Below are positions 8,650 through 16,711 of a stretch of 64,000 bases of DNA, piece by piece; within the stretch, counting starts at the first letter, position 1, and each line of letters starts with the position of its first letter. The notes beneath the pieces were generated by a model that did not search any database, had not been told where the DNA came from, and worked only from the letters and a program-made list of their open reading frames with translations. Source of the stretch: CAZPBN01 sp964584935. Lineage in GTDB: Bacteria; Acidobacteriota; Aminicenantia; Aminicenantales; Aminicenantaceae. The stretch covers positions 62,001-126,000 of the forward strand of contig CAZPBN010000004.1 in the NCBI GenBank assembly GCA_964584935.1. The letters are read 5' to 3'. A program made the translations under genes and the position numbers.

Positions 8650-10806
8650 CTATTCATTATATATATATCTATACACCCCTATATTGTCATACCGGTCTTT
8701 TGCTTTGATGGTGATAAGATTATCACTATTTTGCTTCAATGGAATTTGCACATTGAAACTCTCTTTTTTTGAATCACAAATTCCATCTTCAGGAAATATA
8801 GTTTCCCACTCTCCCGGCATGATACGGTACTGAACTTCCTTTATTTGAGTCATCGAATCTTCCACCACAAAAGTGGCAGTCAAGACCCTTCCTTTTATTT
8901 CCTCTCTAAACTCTTTGATTTCCGGAAGAGAATTATCGAATATAAGCGGACGGGATACTTTCTCGGTTTTTTGTTCCTTTTTTTCCGGATTGGAAGGAGC
9001 ATCGGAAACAATGATTTTTATATAATAAACTCCATCTGGAAAATTAAAGGTGTTGAAAGCGAAAATTCGTTCAGGCCATCTATTTCTTAAAATCCTCCAC
9101 CGGCTTTCTTCTTCTTTTCTCATCTGAATGGAATAGATCAAATCATCTTCATTCTCATCAGACGCACTCCAAATAAGAGTCCGATACCCTTTTTTTTCTG
9201 CTTTTTTGGCAGAAAGAACATTTTGTTTGTTGGCATTTTTCGCTTGTTCATAAAAATCAATATCTGCTCCCCACACCTCTTTGGATTGTTGAGGAGGTTT
9301 CAAAAGCACTTGATTCGGAGGAAGAAAAATCAATTTCTCAATCTTAGGAGGAATATTGGACTGTAGATAAAAAATCGACACCTCTCTGAGAATGGGATTA
9401 GCCCTGGTGCTTTGAGCACTAAAAATCACTTTAAACTGAATATAACGAGACCTTGGACTCAAAATGGGTTCACCATCTGCTTTTTTGTAGGGAGGAGACC
9501 AATCACTCCAGGTGCTGTCAGGCTCACTTGAATTCCCTGACCTTGTCTGAAACCGAATGAACGTATCAGAAGGAATTTCTTCCTCCCATGCCAGTCTTCC
9601 CCAGGAAGAAATGATTTTGCTATCAACAACATTGCTCACATACTCGCCTTTCAATCTTTGCACAGCTTCCACAACGCTGAGATCAGCAGGATTATTGGAA
9701 ACAATATATATCTTATTCCCCAAAGGATATAAATCATAAACCTGCTCGGAATCTTTTTGAATCAAAAGAGAAATGTTTTCATCCTTATCCACCGAATAAA
9801 TCCTTCCTTTGTTGCCAGTTCCAAAAAGCAATCTGTCTTTCATTTCATCCCAATGAAGACTGTAAATCATTTCATCATCAGAATGCCATAATTTTTTTAT
9901 AATTCCAGTCTTATTTATTTTATAGAGTGCACTTGGATTTTTCTTGCTAGTTTTGGAATTATTCACTGTTTTTGTAGAATCAGGAGTCACTTCGATCTGA
10001 ACATTGGTGCTTGTTTCCAGAACCGAGGGAGATAGCCCAGTTTTATTTTCCAAGGTATGTCCTGATGCGCCAGCATAGATATTTCCTTCCTTATCTAAGG
10101 TTAAACTTTTGATTTCTTCAAAAGGGGATTCGTATAAAATGGAAACCTTATTTCCAGAGGACAGTTCATAAACACAACCTTTCCCTCCGCTTCCTAAAAT
10201 AAGTTTGCCATCATCCCCTTTTTCAATACAGAGAATATGACTTTCTTCTATTTCCACAACTGCTTTTCCTTCTCCCTCTGGATTTATCTGATAAATTCCT
10301 CCTTTTTCTCCTACTCCTGCCAGCAAATCGCCTTCTTCGGTAAAAAACAAATCCCATATATATTTCTCTTTGGGGTTAAAAAACACTTCCCCTTCACCTT
10401 TTTCTGAAATCCGATAGACTTTCCCGTTTGGAGAAGAGCCTGCATAGAGATTTCCATCTGGACCTTGAGCTAAACAATAAATATCCATTTCCGGCACATC
10501 AAAATAAAGCTCCACCTCATCATCTTTTCCAATTTTATATATTTTCCCTTCATGACCTGTCCCTAAATATATGGTTCCTGAAGAAGTTATCAAAGTGGAC
10601 AAATAAAATCCCTCTTCAGGTCCCTTTATGGATTCTTCTTTTAAAGAAAGGGACAGTATTCCCTCATAGGATACAGAGATCCCATAAAATTCTCCTTTTA
10701 AAAAATCATCAACAGTTCTTATTTCATATTTTTTGGGAGATACGCCTTTTGCAAGAGATACCAATACAATCATGATCAAAAAAACTGTTATCATTCCTTT
10801 TTTCAT
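8650..10806 (-). CDS. Secreted beta-propeller protein with C-terminal Ig/Fn3-like region
   Basis: Unidentified exported protein, 718 aa. A signal peptide covers residues 1-22. Residues 75-400 hold repeated blades of the form DGNLYAGSSPNGKVYRIS and GKIYKIG, each ending in an acidic E-x-E-V-x-F strand, consistent with an NHL- or two-component-type propeller. The second half (about 440-718) is strand-rich, with a discoidin/Fn3-like segment (DSTWSDWSPPYKKADG) and a final Ig-like module. It begins 11 bp after the S55 peptidase gene, so the two are co-transcribed. A structural or sensory role on the cell surface is an inference. Confidence 0.8.
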   Translation of the reverse strand: MKKGMITVFLIMIVLVSLAKGVSPKKYEIRTVDDFLKGEFYGISVSYEGILSLSLKEESIKGPEEGFYLSTLITSSGTIYLGTGHEGKIYKIGKDDEVELYFDVPEMDIYCLAQGPDGNLYAGSSPNGKVYRISEKGEGEVFFNPKEKYIWDLFFTEEGDLLAGVGEKGGIYQINPEGEGKAVVEIEESHILCIEKGDDGKLILGSGGKGCVYELSSGNKVSILYESPFEEIKSLTLDKEGNIYAGASGHTLENKTGLSPSVLETSTNVQIEVTPDSTKTVNNSKTSKKNPSALYKINKTGIIKKLWHSDDEMIYSLHWDEMKDRLLFGTGNKGRIYSVDKDENISLLIQKDSEQVYDLYPLGNKIYIVSNNPADLSVVEAVQRLKGEYVSNVVDSKIISSWGRLAWEEEIPSDTFIRFQTRSGNSSEPDSTWSDWSPPYKKADGEPILSPRSRYIQFKVIFSAQSTRANPILREVSIFYLQSNIPPKIEKLIFLPPNQVLLKPPQQSKEVWGADIDFYEQAKNANKQNVLSAKKAEKKGYRTLIWSASDENEDDLIYSIQMRKEEESRWRILRNRWPERIFAFNTFNFPDGVYYIKIIVSDAPSNPEKKEQKTEKVSRPLIFDNSLPEIKEFREEIKGRVLTATFVVEDSMTQIKEVQYRIMPGEWETIFPEDGICDSKKESFNVQIPLKQNSDNLITIKAKDRYDNIGVYRYIYNE

Positions 10807-10817
10807 TCTTTTCTCTC

Positions 10818-12626
10818 CTATTTTTTAATACTTACAGGTACTATAACCGCTCCTTGAAATACATAGGGTATGCTCATCTGATATTCACCAAGAGTGGATC
10901 TGTTTAACTCTCTGGGGGATGAAACTTGGGTTCTAGAAGAAACAAACATTGATTTCATGGTTGGAGGCAAATTGGGCATTTCTTCTCCTTTCATAAATAG
11001 ACCAGGTTTGGGAGAAATTAATTTAAAATATATCCGGTTGTTTTTTCGCAAATGTCCTAAAATTCTAATCAACTGATCTAAATCCCTGGGAGTAAAACCT
11101 TGACTCATGTAACGAGCCATATCTATTCTCTGTATGGAAGCCGCATCAGCGACAACAATTTGGAACGTGGATCCTGGAGGAAGATGAGGGGTATAAATCC
11201 CCACCTCCTTTACATAATTTTTTCCATGGAATGTGCGGAAAAAAATTTTAATTTTTATTCTTTCCCCGGGAGAAGCTTCATATTTATCCAGCCAAACATT
11301 ATCCAGGTAGGCAAATCTTGCTTCCTCAACAGCCTTAATTGACAGATCAATTCGAAAAATACCCAAATTTTTAAATTCATTATTTTTAAGAAAATACACA
11401 AGTGCAGCGACTAAATTTGAAACCTCATTTACGGAAGTATCATAATTTCCAGAATAAAAATCTTCAATAGGTATCTGCCTTCCATTCTCTAAATAAATGT
11501 TTCCATTGATATTAAGGGATAAATCACCAAAAGACCTTTGTTCTGCTGAAATAATACTCATTAAAGACATGTTAACATAGGCAGGAGATAAAATTTTATC
11601 ATTGACAATTTCTACCTTGAACTGTTCTTCTTTTCCAGATGCATCCTTTAATTTAATATTCAGTGGAATAAAATCAGGAATTTTTCCTAATTCTCCAGAA
11701 ACCCCTGAATTACGGTCTTGAGCAAATCTTCCTATAAGATAATCCGTGGTCGCAATCTTGAATGAATTCGATAAACTTGGAACCGTGGTAATGACTTTTG
11801 AACTTGTCATAGCAAAATCGACATCTCCTAGATTAAAAATAGGATGTCCAAATGCTAAAATCCTGTTTCCATCAACAAATGTCACAGTCCCTACAGCTCC
11901 AACACTCAAATCACCTTTGACCAGCTGAACTCCAACTGAATCTCCAGCTTGAAGTTTGATATCAGGGGGTGATAACTCTTCTTGGGATTCGTTAGAAAAT
12001 CCTGTTCTTATGGGATTAAATCCCATCTTGGAAAAAATCGGTTTGATTTTATTAAATGCTCTTGAAGAAAATCCACCAAAAACAATGGGAATACTCAATG
12101 GGGCTAATGTTTGGTTATCCGAATGGGAATAAATACTGGATAGAAAATGACCTTCATTGAGTTCAAAAAGCTCCTCAAGACTCAGATGTTTTTTTATCGG
12201 AATCTGAGTTGAAAAAGACGATTCTGACTTCTTTTCCCTTGATATATCCAGCATCTCTTCAATTGGAGTGATCCCAGCGATTGCCTCTTTGGCATAGGGG
12301 AAACCGTACGCAATGGCTCCAATTAACTTTCCATCAATATAGACAGGACTCCCACTCATCCCTTGAGTAACTCCTGCTTTATCCAGAATATCACTCTCTA
12401 TTCTGGAAATGATAATACTTCTTTTTGGTTCCACATTCCGCAGTATTCCCAGAATTTCTATATCAAATTCCTCAATTTTGTTTTCTTTAAACACACTTCT
12501 TCCCTTCCCTTTCATTCCAGGTTCAATTTCATCCAATGGAATGATTGAAGAGGGCACATCAGCTTGACAAATGAAAACACAAAATAAAAATAGGGTAAAC
12601 ATGAAAATCCTAATGTTTTTTATCAT
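10818..12626 (-). CDS. SpoIVB-type (S55) peptidase domain protein, exported
   Basis: 602 aa with an N-terminal signal peptide (about residues 1-22). The S55 domain follows: PLDEIEPGMKGKGRSVF, then the catalytic GMSGSPVYIDG (S93) and a GAIAYGFP strand. A conserved histidine appears in LAFGHPIFNLG (H261). Residues 370-602 have no recognised family and are rich in strands. Such S55 proteins occur outside sporulating bacteria, especially in Acidobacteriota-like genomes; no sporulation gene is near here. It lies 75 bp downstream of the serine palmitoyltransferase gene and 11 bp upstream of the propeller gene, suggesting an envelope-related operon. Confidence 0.88.
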   Translation of the reverse strand: MIKNIRIFMFTLFLFCVFICQADVPSSIIPLDEIEPGMKGKGRSVFKENKIEEFDIEILGILRNVEPKRSIIISRIESDILDKAGVTQGMSGSPVYIDGKLIGAIAYGFPYAKEAIAGITPIEEMLDISREKKSESSFSTQIPIKKHLSLEELFELNEGHFLSSIYSHSDNQTLAPLSIPIVFGGFSSRAFNKIKPIFSKMGFNPIRTGFSNESQEELSPPDIKLQAGDSVGVQLVKGDLSVGAVGTVTFVDGNRILAFGHPIFNLGDVDFAMTSSKVITTVPSLSNSFKIATTDYLIGRFAQDRNSGVSGELGKIPDFIPLNIKLKDASGKEEQFKVEIVNDKILSPAYVNMSLMSIISAEQRSFGDLSLNINGNIYLENGRQIPIEDFYSGNYDTSVNEVSNLVAALVYFLKNNEFKNLGIFRIDLSIKAVEEARFAYLDNVWLDKYEASPGERIKIKIFFRTFHGKNYVKEVGIYTPHLPPGSTFQIVVADAASIQRIDMARYMSQGFTPRDLDQLIRILGHLRKNNRIYFKLISPKPGLFMKGEEMPNLPPTMKSMFVSSRTQVSSPRELNRSTLGEYQMSIPYVFQGAVIVPVSIKK

Positions 12627-12701
12627 TTTCTTCTTCTTTCCTAAATTATTAAAGATTCAAACAAACAGTGACATTTTAAATAAAAGAAATCTAACCAATA
12701 T

Positions 12702-13895
12702 CTATTTTTTATTATTAATAAGTCCTAATCTTTTTCCGCATTTTTTAAATACAGAAAGAACCTTGTCTAATTCTTCCTCGCTTTGAGCCGCTGAATAACT
12801 GGTGCGAATAAGGGCTTGCCCTTTTGGTACTGCAGGATATATAACCGGATTTGTAAAAACCCCCATTTCCCTGAGGCCTTTCCATAACATGAAAGCCAAA
12901 TTATCATCACCAATGACAACAGGGATAATTGGAGTTTCCGTCGGCCCTGTATTAAATCCCATATCTTGTAATCCTAATTTCATCTTTTTCGATATTTGCC
13001 ACAATCTCTCTCTTCTTTCAGGTTCTTTTTCAATAATATGAACCGTCGCTAAGGCAGTGGCAACAGAGGCAGGTGTGATACTGGCACTAAATATCAAAGC
13101 CCGGGCATGATGTTTTATATAAGAAATAACTTTTTCCTTCCCTACAACAAATCCACCCAAAGATGCAATTGATTTACTAAAGGTTCCCATAATTAAATCA
13201 ACATCATCCTCAACTCCAAAATGTTCAGCTGTTCCCCTTCCATTTTCCCCCATTATTCCTATCCCATGCGCATCATCAACCAATAACTGGGCATCATATT
13301 TCTTAGCCAATTGGATGATTCCTGGTAAATTAGCTAAATCCCCTTCCATACTGAAAACTCCATCAACCACAATCAACTTTCCCACATTTGCATCTAAAGA
13401 AGAAAGTATTCTTTCAAGATCATCCAAATCATTATGTTTGAATTTATACGAATTCCCGAAAGAAAGACGAGCCGCATCTTTAATACTGGCATGCACCAAT
13501 TGATCTGAAATAATCGCATCCCCTTTTCCCACAATTGTTGATATAATTCCTTGATTAGTCTGAAATCCAGTGCTCATAGCCAAAGCCGCTTCCTTTTTCA
13601 TAAATTCTGCCAGTTTCTTTTCAAGTTCAACATGAATATCCAGGGTTCCGTTTAAAAATCGGGATCCACACGTAGATACGCCATACCTGTTTATAGCTTC
13701 TTTGGCAGCATTCATCACTTCAGGATGATCGAGCAGACCGAGATAATTATTGGATCCGACCATTATCATTTCTTTTCCATTGACTTTCACTCGAGTTCCG
13801 TTCACTTCTTGAATAGGAGTGAAATAAGGATACATTCCTTTTTTCTGAGCATCCTCAGCTCTTTTGAAATGGAAACATTTATCCAGAATATTCAC
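12702..13895 (-). CDS. spt: Serine palmitoyltransferase (alpha-oxoamine synthase family)
   Basis: PLP enzyme that condenses L-serine with an acyl thioester to form 3-ketosphinganine, the first step of sphingolipid synthesis. 397 aa, soluble. Motifs: CGSRFLNGTLDIH near residue 76, H135 in DQLVHAS (PLP stacking), VDDAHG at 206-211, and the PLP lysine K241 in GTFSKSIASLGGF. YPYF near residue 22, FKHNDLDDLE and HHARALIFSAS are closer to remembered bacterial SPT sequences than to KbL or BioF. The ATG follows an AGGAGG-like site. The divergent SDR gene next door strengthens the SPT call. 8-amino-7-oxononanoate synthase or glycine acetyltransferase are less likely alternatives. Confidence 0.85.
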   Translation of the reverse strand: MNILDKCFHFKRAEDAQKKGMYPYFTPIQEVNGTRVKVNGKEMIMVGSNNYLGLLDHPEVMNAAKEAINRYGVSTCGSRFLNGTLDIHVELEKKLAEFMKKEAALAMSTGFQTNQGIISTIVGKGDAIISDQLVHASIKDAARLSFGNSYKFKHNDLDDLERILSSLDANVGKLIVVDGVFSMEGDLANLPGIIQLAKKYDAQLLVDDAHGIGIMGENGRGTAEHFGVEDDVDLIMGTFSKSIASLGGFVVGKEKVISYIKHHARALIFSASITPASVATALATVHIIEKEPERRERLWQISKKMKLGLQDMGFNTGPTETPIIPVVIGDDNLAFMLWKGLREMGVFTNPVIYPAVPKGQALIRTSYSAAQSEEELDKVLSVFKKCGKRLGLINNKK

Positions 13896-13987
13896 AACAT
13901 TTCCTCCTTTTCTAACTCATTTTACCAAAAATTCGATTCATAAAGAAATTCTAAACATTGAATGAATTCTAATTATAAAGTGTCTAT

Positions 13988-14016
13988 TTGACGGATAAAA
14001 CTAATTATTTTACAAT
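13988..14016 (+). promoter_or_regulatory. Promoter of the SDR gene (near-leaderless)
   Basis: TTGACG at 13988-13993, 17-bp spacer, TACAAT at 14011-14016. The ATG at 14028 lies 11 nt past the -10 box and no Shine-Dalgarno is present, so the leader would be about five nucleotides or less. Confidence 0.65.
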
Positions 14017-14027
14017 TCTTTACTTCT

Positions 14028-14999
14028 ATGAAAGCATTCATAACAGGCGGAACCGGTTTCATTGGAAGCCATCTTATCGAAGCTCTTTTGAAGAAAGGCT
14101 TTGAAATATATGCACTGGCCCGGGATTTTAATAAATTAAAATGGATAAAAGGTCTCGATATCAAATTACTCAAAGGAGATCTCTTCAACATTCCTGAACT
14201 TCCCCTTGATTTAGATTACGTCTTCCATCTAGCGGGCTCAACAAAATCATGGGACTTAGCAAGCTATTATACAGTAAACCAACTGGGAACGGCAAGTCTT
14301 TTTCAATCACTAGCCGATCAAAAAATATCCCCCAAAAAAGTAATATACCTTAGTAGCATCTCAGCCTCTGGTCCCTCTTGGGGGAAAAAACCGGTTGAAG
14401 AGGATGACATTGCCAAACCGGTTACCCATTATGGACGCAGTAAACTTCTGGGAGAAAAAGAAGTCCTCAAATTTAAAAAAAGCATTCCTGTGGTGATTAT
14501 AAGAGCAAGCGCTATTTTCGGACCTAGAGATACAGATTTTCTTCATTACTTCAAAACCATTCAAAAAGGGATTCTTCTATCTTGCGGAGCCAATCAAATA
14601 CTTATCAGTTTGTGCTATGTCAAAGACTTAGTGAAATCGCTTTTATTATCTGCTCAAAAAAACATTCAAAGTGGAGAGATTATCAATATTGCTTACTCCA
14701 ATCCCTATGATTGGGATGATATAGGGATTGCAGCTGGGAAAGCAATGAATAAAAAGCTAAAAAGATTACAAGTCCCTCTTTATGCTTATTATCTTGCAGC
14801 CTTAATCAATAATATACATATGAGAATCAGTAAAAAATCCAGTATTATTAACTTAGAAAAATACAAAGAACTGAAACAACGAGCTTGGATTGTCAATACA
14901 GATAAAGCAAAAAAAATGCTGCCATTTATCCCCCAATATTCATTCCAAAAAGCCATAAACGAAACCATCGATTGGTATTTAAATCATCAATGGCTATGA
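14028..14999 (+). CDS. NAD(P)-dependent epimerase/reductase (extended SDR), possible ketosphinganine reductase CerR
   Basis: Extended short-chain dehydrogenase, 323 aa. Rossmann motif TGGTGFIGSH at residues 6-15, FHLAGSTKSWD near residue 66, catalytic YxxxK in HYGRSKLLGE near residue 130, and RASAIFGPRD after it. The bacterial sphingolipid reductase CerR of Caulobacter is an extended SDR of this kind. The divergent placement next to serine palmitoyltransferase, sharing a 132-bp intergenic region, makes that role the best inference. Sugar-nucleotide epimerase is the alternative. No bacterial ceramide synthase candidate is in the window. Confidence 0.82.
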   Translation: MKAFITGGTGFIGSHLIEALLKKGFEIYALARDFNKLKWIKGLDIKLLKGDLFNIPELPLDLDYVFHLAGSTKSWDLASYYTVNQLGTASLFQSLADQKISPKKVIYLSSISASGPSWGKKPVEEDDIAKPVTHYGRSKLLGEKEVLKFKKSIPVVIIRASAIFGPRDTDFLHYFKTIQKGILLSCGANQILISLCYVKDLVKSLLLSAQKNIQSGEIINIAYSNPYDWDDIGIAAGKAMNKKLKRLQVPLYAYYLAALINNIHMRISKKSSIINLEKYKELKQRAWIVNTDKAKKMLPFIPQYSFQKAINETIDWYLNHQWL

Positions 15000-15025
15000 A
15001 TGATCTCTTTTATAATAAGGGATCC

Positions 15026-15487
15026 CTATTTTCTTCTAACATAAAAAGTGGCTTTAAACTTGGTTGAGGTTTTAATGCACCATTCCTCATCATTGGAACA
15101 GGCAAAATATTGAATTTTTCCCTCAAGAATGTGTTTTCCAGGAGCTGCTTCCAAATTTATACTAAATGGAATTTCAATTTCCTCTTTTAAATCTAAAAAT
15201 TCTTTTCCCTCCTCTTCCAGGGTTTTAATTTCAATATCCGATGCAGTAAAAAAGTTCTTAGGGAAAATAACTTCTTCTATCGGATTAAATTCAATAATAA
15301 ATGAAGGTTGGGGATTAATTGTGATTCCTTCTTCAATCTCAAATTCAATAACAACCCTTCCTTCCTGTCCCTTGGAAAGCCATATCGGTTTTATGGAAAC
15401 ATCTGCTTGCAAAAGCTTCTCTTCTTCTCCTGAGCCAATGACTGTAAGAATAACAATAAGAAGAATGAATAACATACTTTTTTTCAA
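15026..15487 (-). CDS. Exported DsbD-alpha-like (DsbC N-terminal domain) protein
   Basis: 153 aa with a signal peptide (about 1-20). The remainder is a single Ig-like domain resembling the periplasmic alpha domain of thiol:disulfide interchange protein DsbD. The C-terminal segment GKIQYFACSNDEEWC carries two cysteines separated by six residues, as in the DsbD alpha active site. There is no membrane beta domain or thioredoxin gamma domain here or adjacent, so it is a stand-alone domain. Start is TTG at 15487 with AAGGAG 8 nt upstream. It converges on the SDR gene. Confidence 0.7.
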   Translation of the reverse strand: MKKSMLFILLIVILTVIGSGEEEKLLQADVSIKPIWLSKGQEGRVVIEFEIEEGITINPQPSFIIEFNPIEEVIFPKNFFTASDIEIKTLEEEGKEFLDLKEEIEIPFSINLEAAPGKHILEGKIQYFACSNDEEWCIKTSTKFKATFYVRRK

Positions 15488-15606
15488 AAGAAGATCTCCT
15501 TCATCCAGTATTAATTGGAATGTTATATTTCAGTTTTTTTTTAGTCAAGAAAAATAATGCTTTATTTTTAACTTTTATTTTATTATAATTTATCGACAAT
15601 ATAAAG

Positions 15607-16608
15607 ATGAATATAAAATCAATCATAACCGGAACAGGACATTACGTTCCTCCTAAAGTGGTTACCAATCATGACCTTGAAAAAGTCATGAACACCTCTG
15701 ATGAATGGATCGCTCAACGAACGGGAATTTCCGAAAGACGCTTTGTGGATAAAGGAGTGGGAACTTCGGATTTAGCCGTAGAAGCAGCGTTAAAAGCGAT
15801 AGAAAGCGCTCATATCGACAAATCCGAAATAGATCTTATCATTGCGGCTACTCTATCTCCAGATCATTATTTCCCTGGGATAGGGGTTTTGGTTCAGAAC
15901 AAACTAGGTCTTCATGACATTGGTTCGCTGGACGTAAGGAACCAGTGCAGCGGTTTCATTTATAGTCTTTCTATAGCTGATCAATACATCCGAACTCAAA
16001 CCTATAAAAAAATCCTTATTGTGGCCGCAGAAGTTCAATCCTCAAATCTTGATTATTCCGACGACGGAAGGGACATAGCTGTGCTTTTTGGAGATGGAGC
16101 AGGGGCGGTCATAATAGAACCTAATGATAAAGATGACGGCAGAGGAATCCTGTCTACTCATATATTTTCAGACGGCCGTTTTGCTCAAGAACTATGGATG
16201 GAAAAGCCCTCCCCAAAGGATAGACCTATTTTCTCCCAAGAAATATTAAAAGACAAAGGTTTTTTCCCGAAGATGAACGGACGGAATGTTTTTAAAAGTG
16301 CCATAGAAAAAATGCCTGAAGCTGTAAGAATTGGGCTCAAACAAAATGGATTGACCATTGAAGATGTGGATTTTCTGATCCCCCACCAGGCTAATGACAG
16401 GATTTCCCTCATGGTAGCCAGAAACCTTGGGATCCCGGTTGAAAAAGTTATAAGAAACATCGATAGATTTGGAAACACCACTGCCGCTTCAATCCCGATC
16501 GCTCTTGATGAAACCATAAATGAACAAAGAATCAAGCAAAATGACATTATTGCCATTACTGCCTTTGGAGCAGGATTTACTTGGGGCTCTTCAATCATTA
16601 GATGGTAG
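15607..16608 (+). CDS. fabH: Beta-ketoacyl-ACP synthase III family protein
   Basis: Thiolase-fold condensing enzyme, 333 aa. The catalytic triad is complete: C114 in VRNQCSGFIYS, His in LIPHQAN, and Asn in FGNTTAASIP. GDGAGAVII near residue 160 and the C-terminal FGAGFTWGSSIIRW are typical of KAS III. Normal function is the first condensation of acetyl-CoA with malonyl-ACP in fatty acid synthesis. No other fab gene is adjacent, so a specialised role supplying acyl chains to the nearby sphingolipid-type genes is possible but unproven. Confidence 0.92.
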   Translation: MNIKSIITGTGHYVPPKVVTNHDLEKVMNTSDEWIAQRTGISERRFVDKGVGTSDLAVEAALKAIESAHIDKSEIDLIIAATLSPDHYFPGIGVLVQNKLGLHDIGSLDVRNQCSGFIYSLSIADQYIRTQTYKKILIVAAEVQSSNLDYSDDGRDIAVLFGDGAGAVIIEPNDKDDGRGILSTHIFSDGRFAQELWMEKPSPKDRPIFSQEILKDKGFFPKMNGRNVFKSAIEKMPEAVRIGLKQNGLTIEDVDFLIPHQANDRISLMVARNLGIPVEKVIRNIDRFGNTTAASIPIALDETINEQRIKQNDIIAITAFGAGFTWGSSIIRW

Positions 16609-16711
16609 AATAAAAGCAAAATGAAATATTTTCTAATTTGCTTTATAATAATTTTTATTTAAAATAGAGACGGTAAAAAAACACGATTCTGTATTGAGAG
16701 AGGAGGATAAA

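Noticed and set aside
12702..13895. Calling the PLP enzyme BioF or Kbl
   Set aside because: No biotin or threonine-degradation neighbours, and the motif set around residues 20-25, 76-90 and 265-280 reads as serine palmitoyltransferase.
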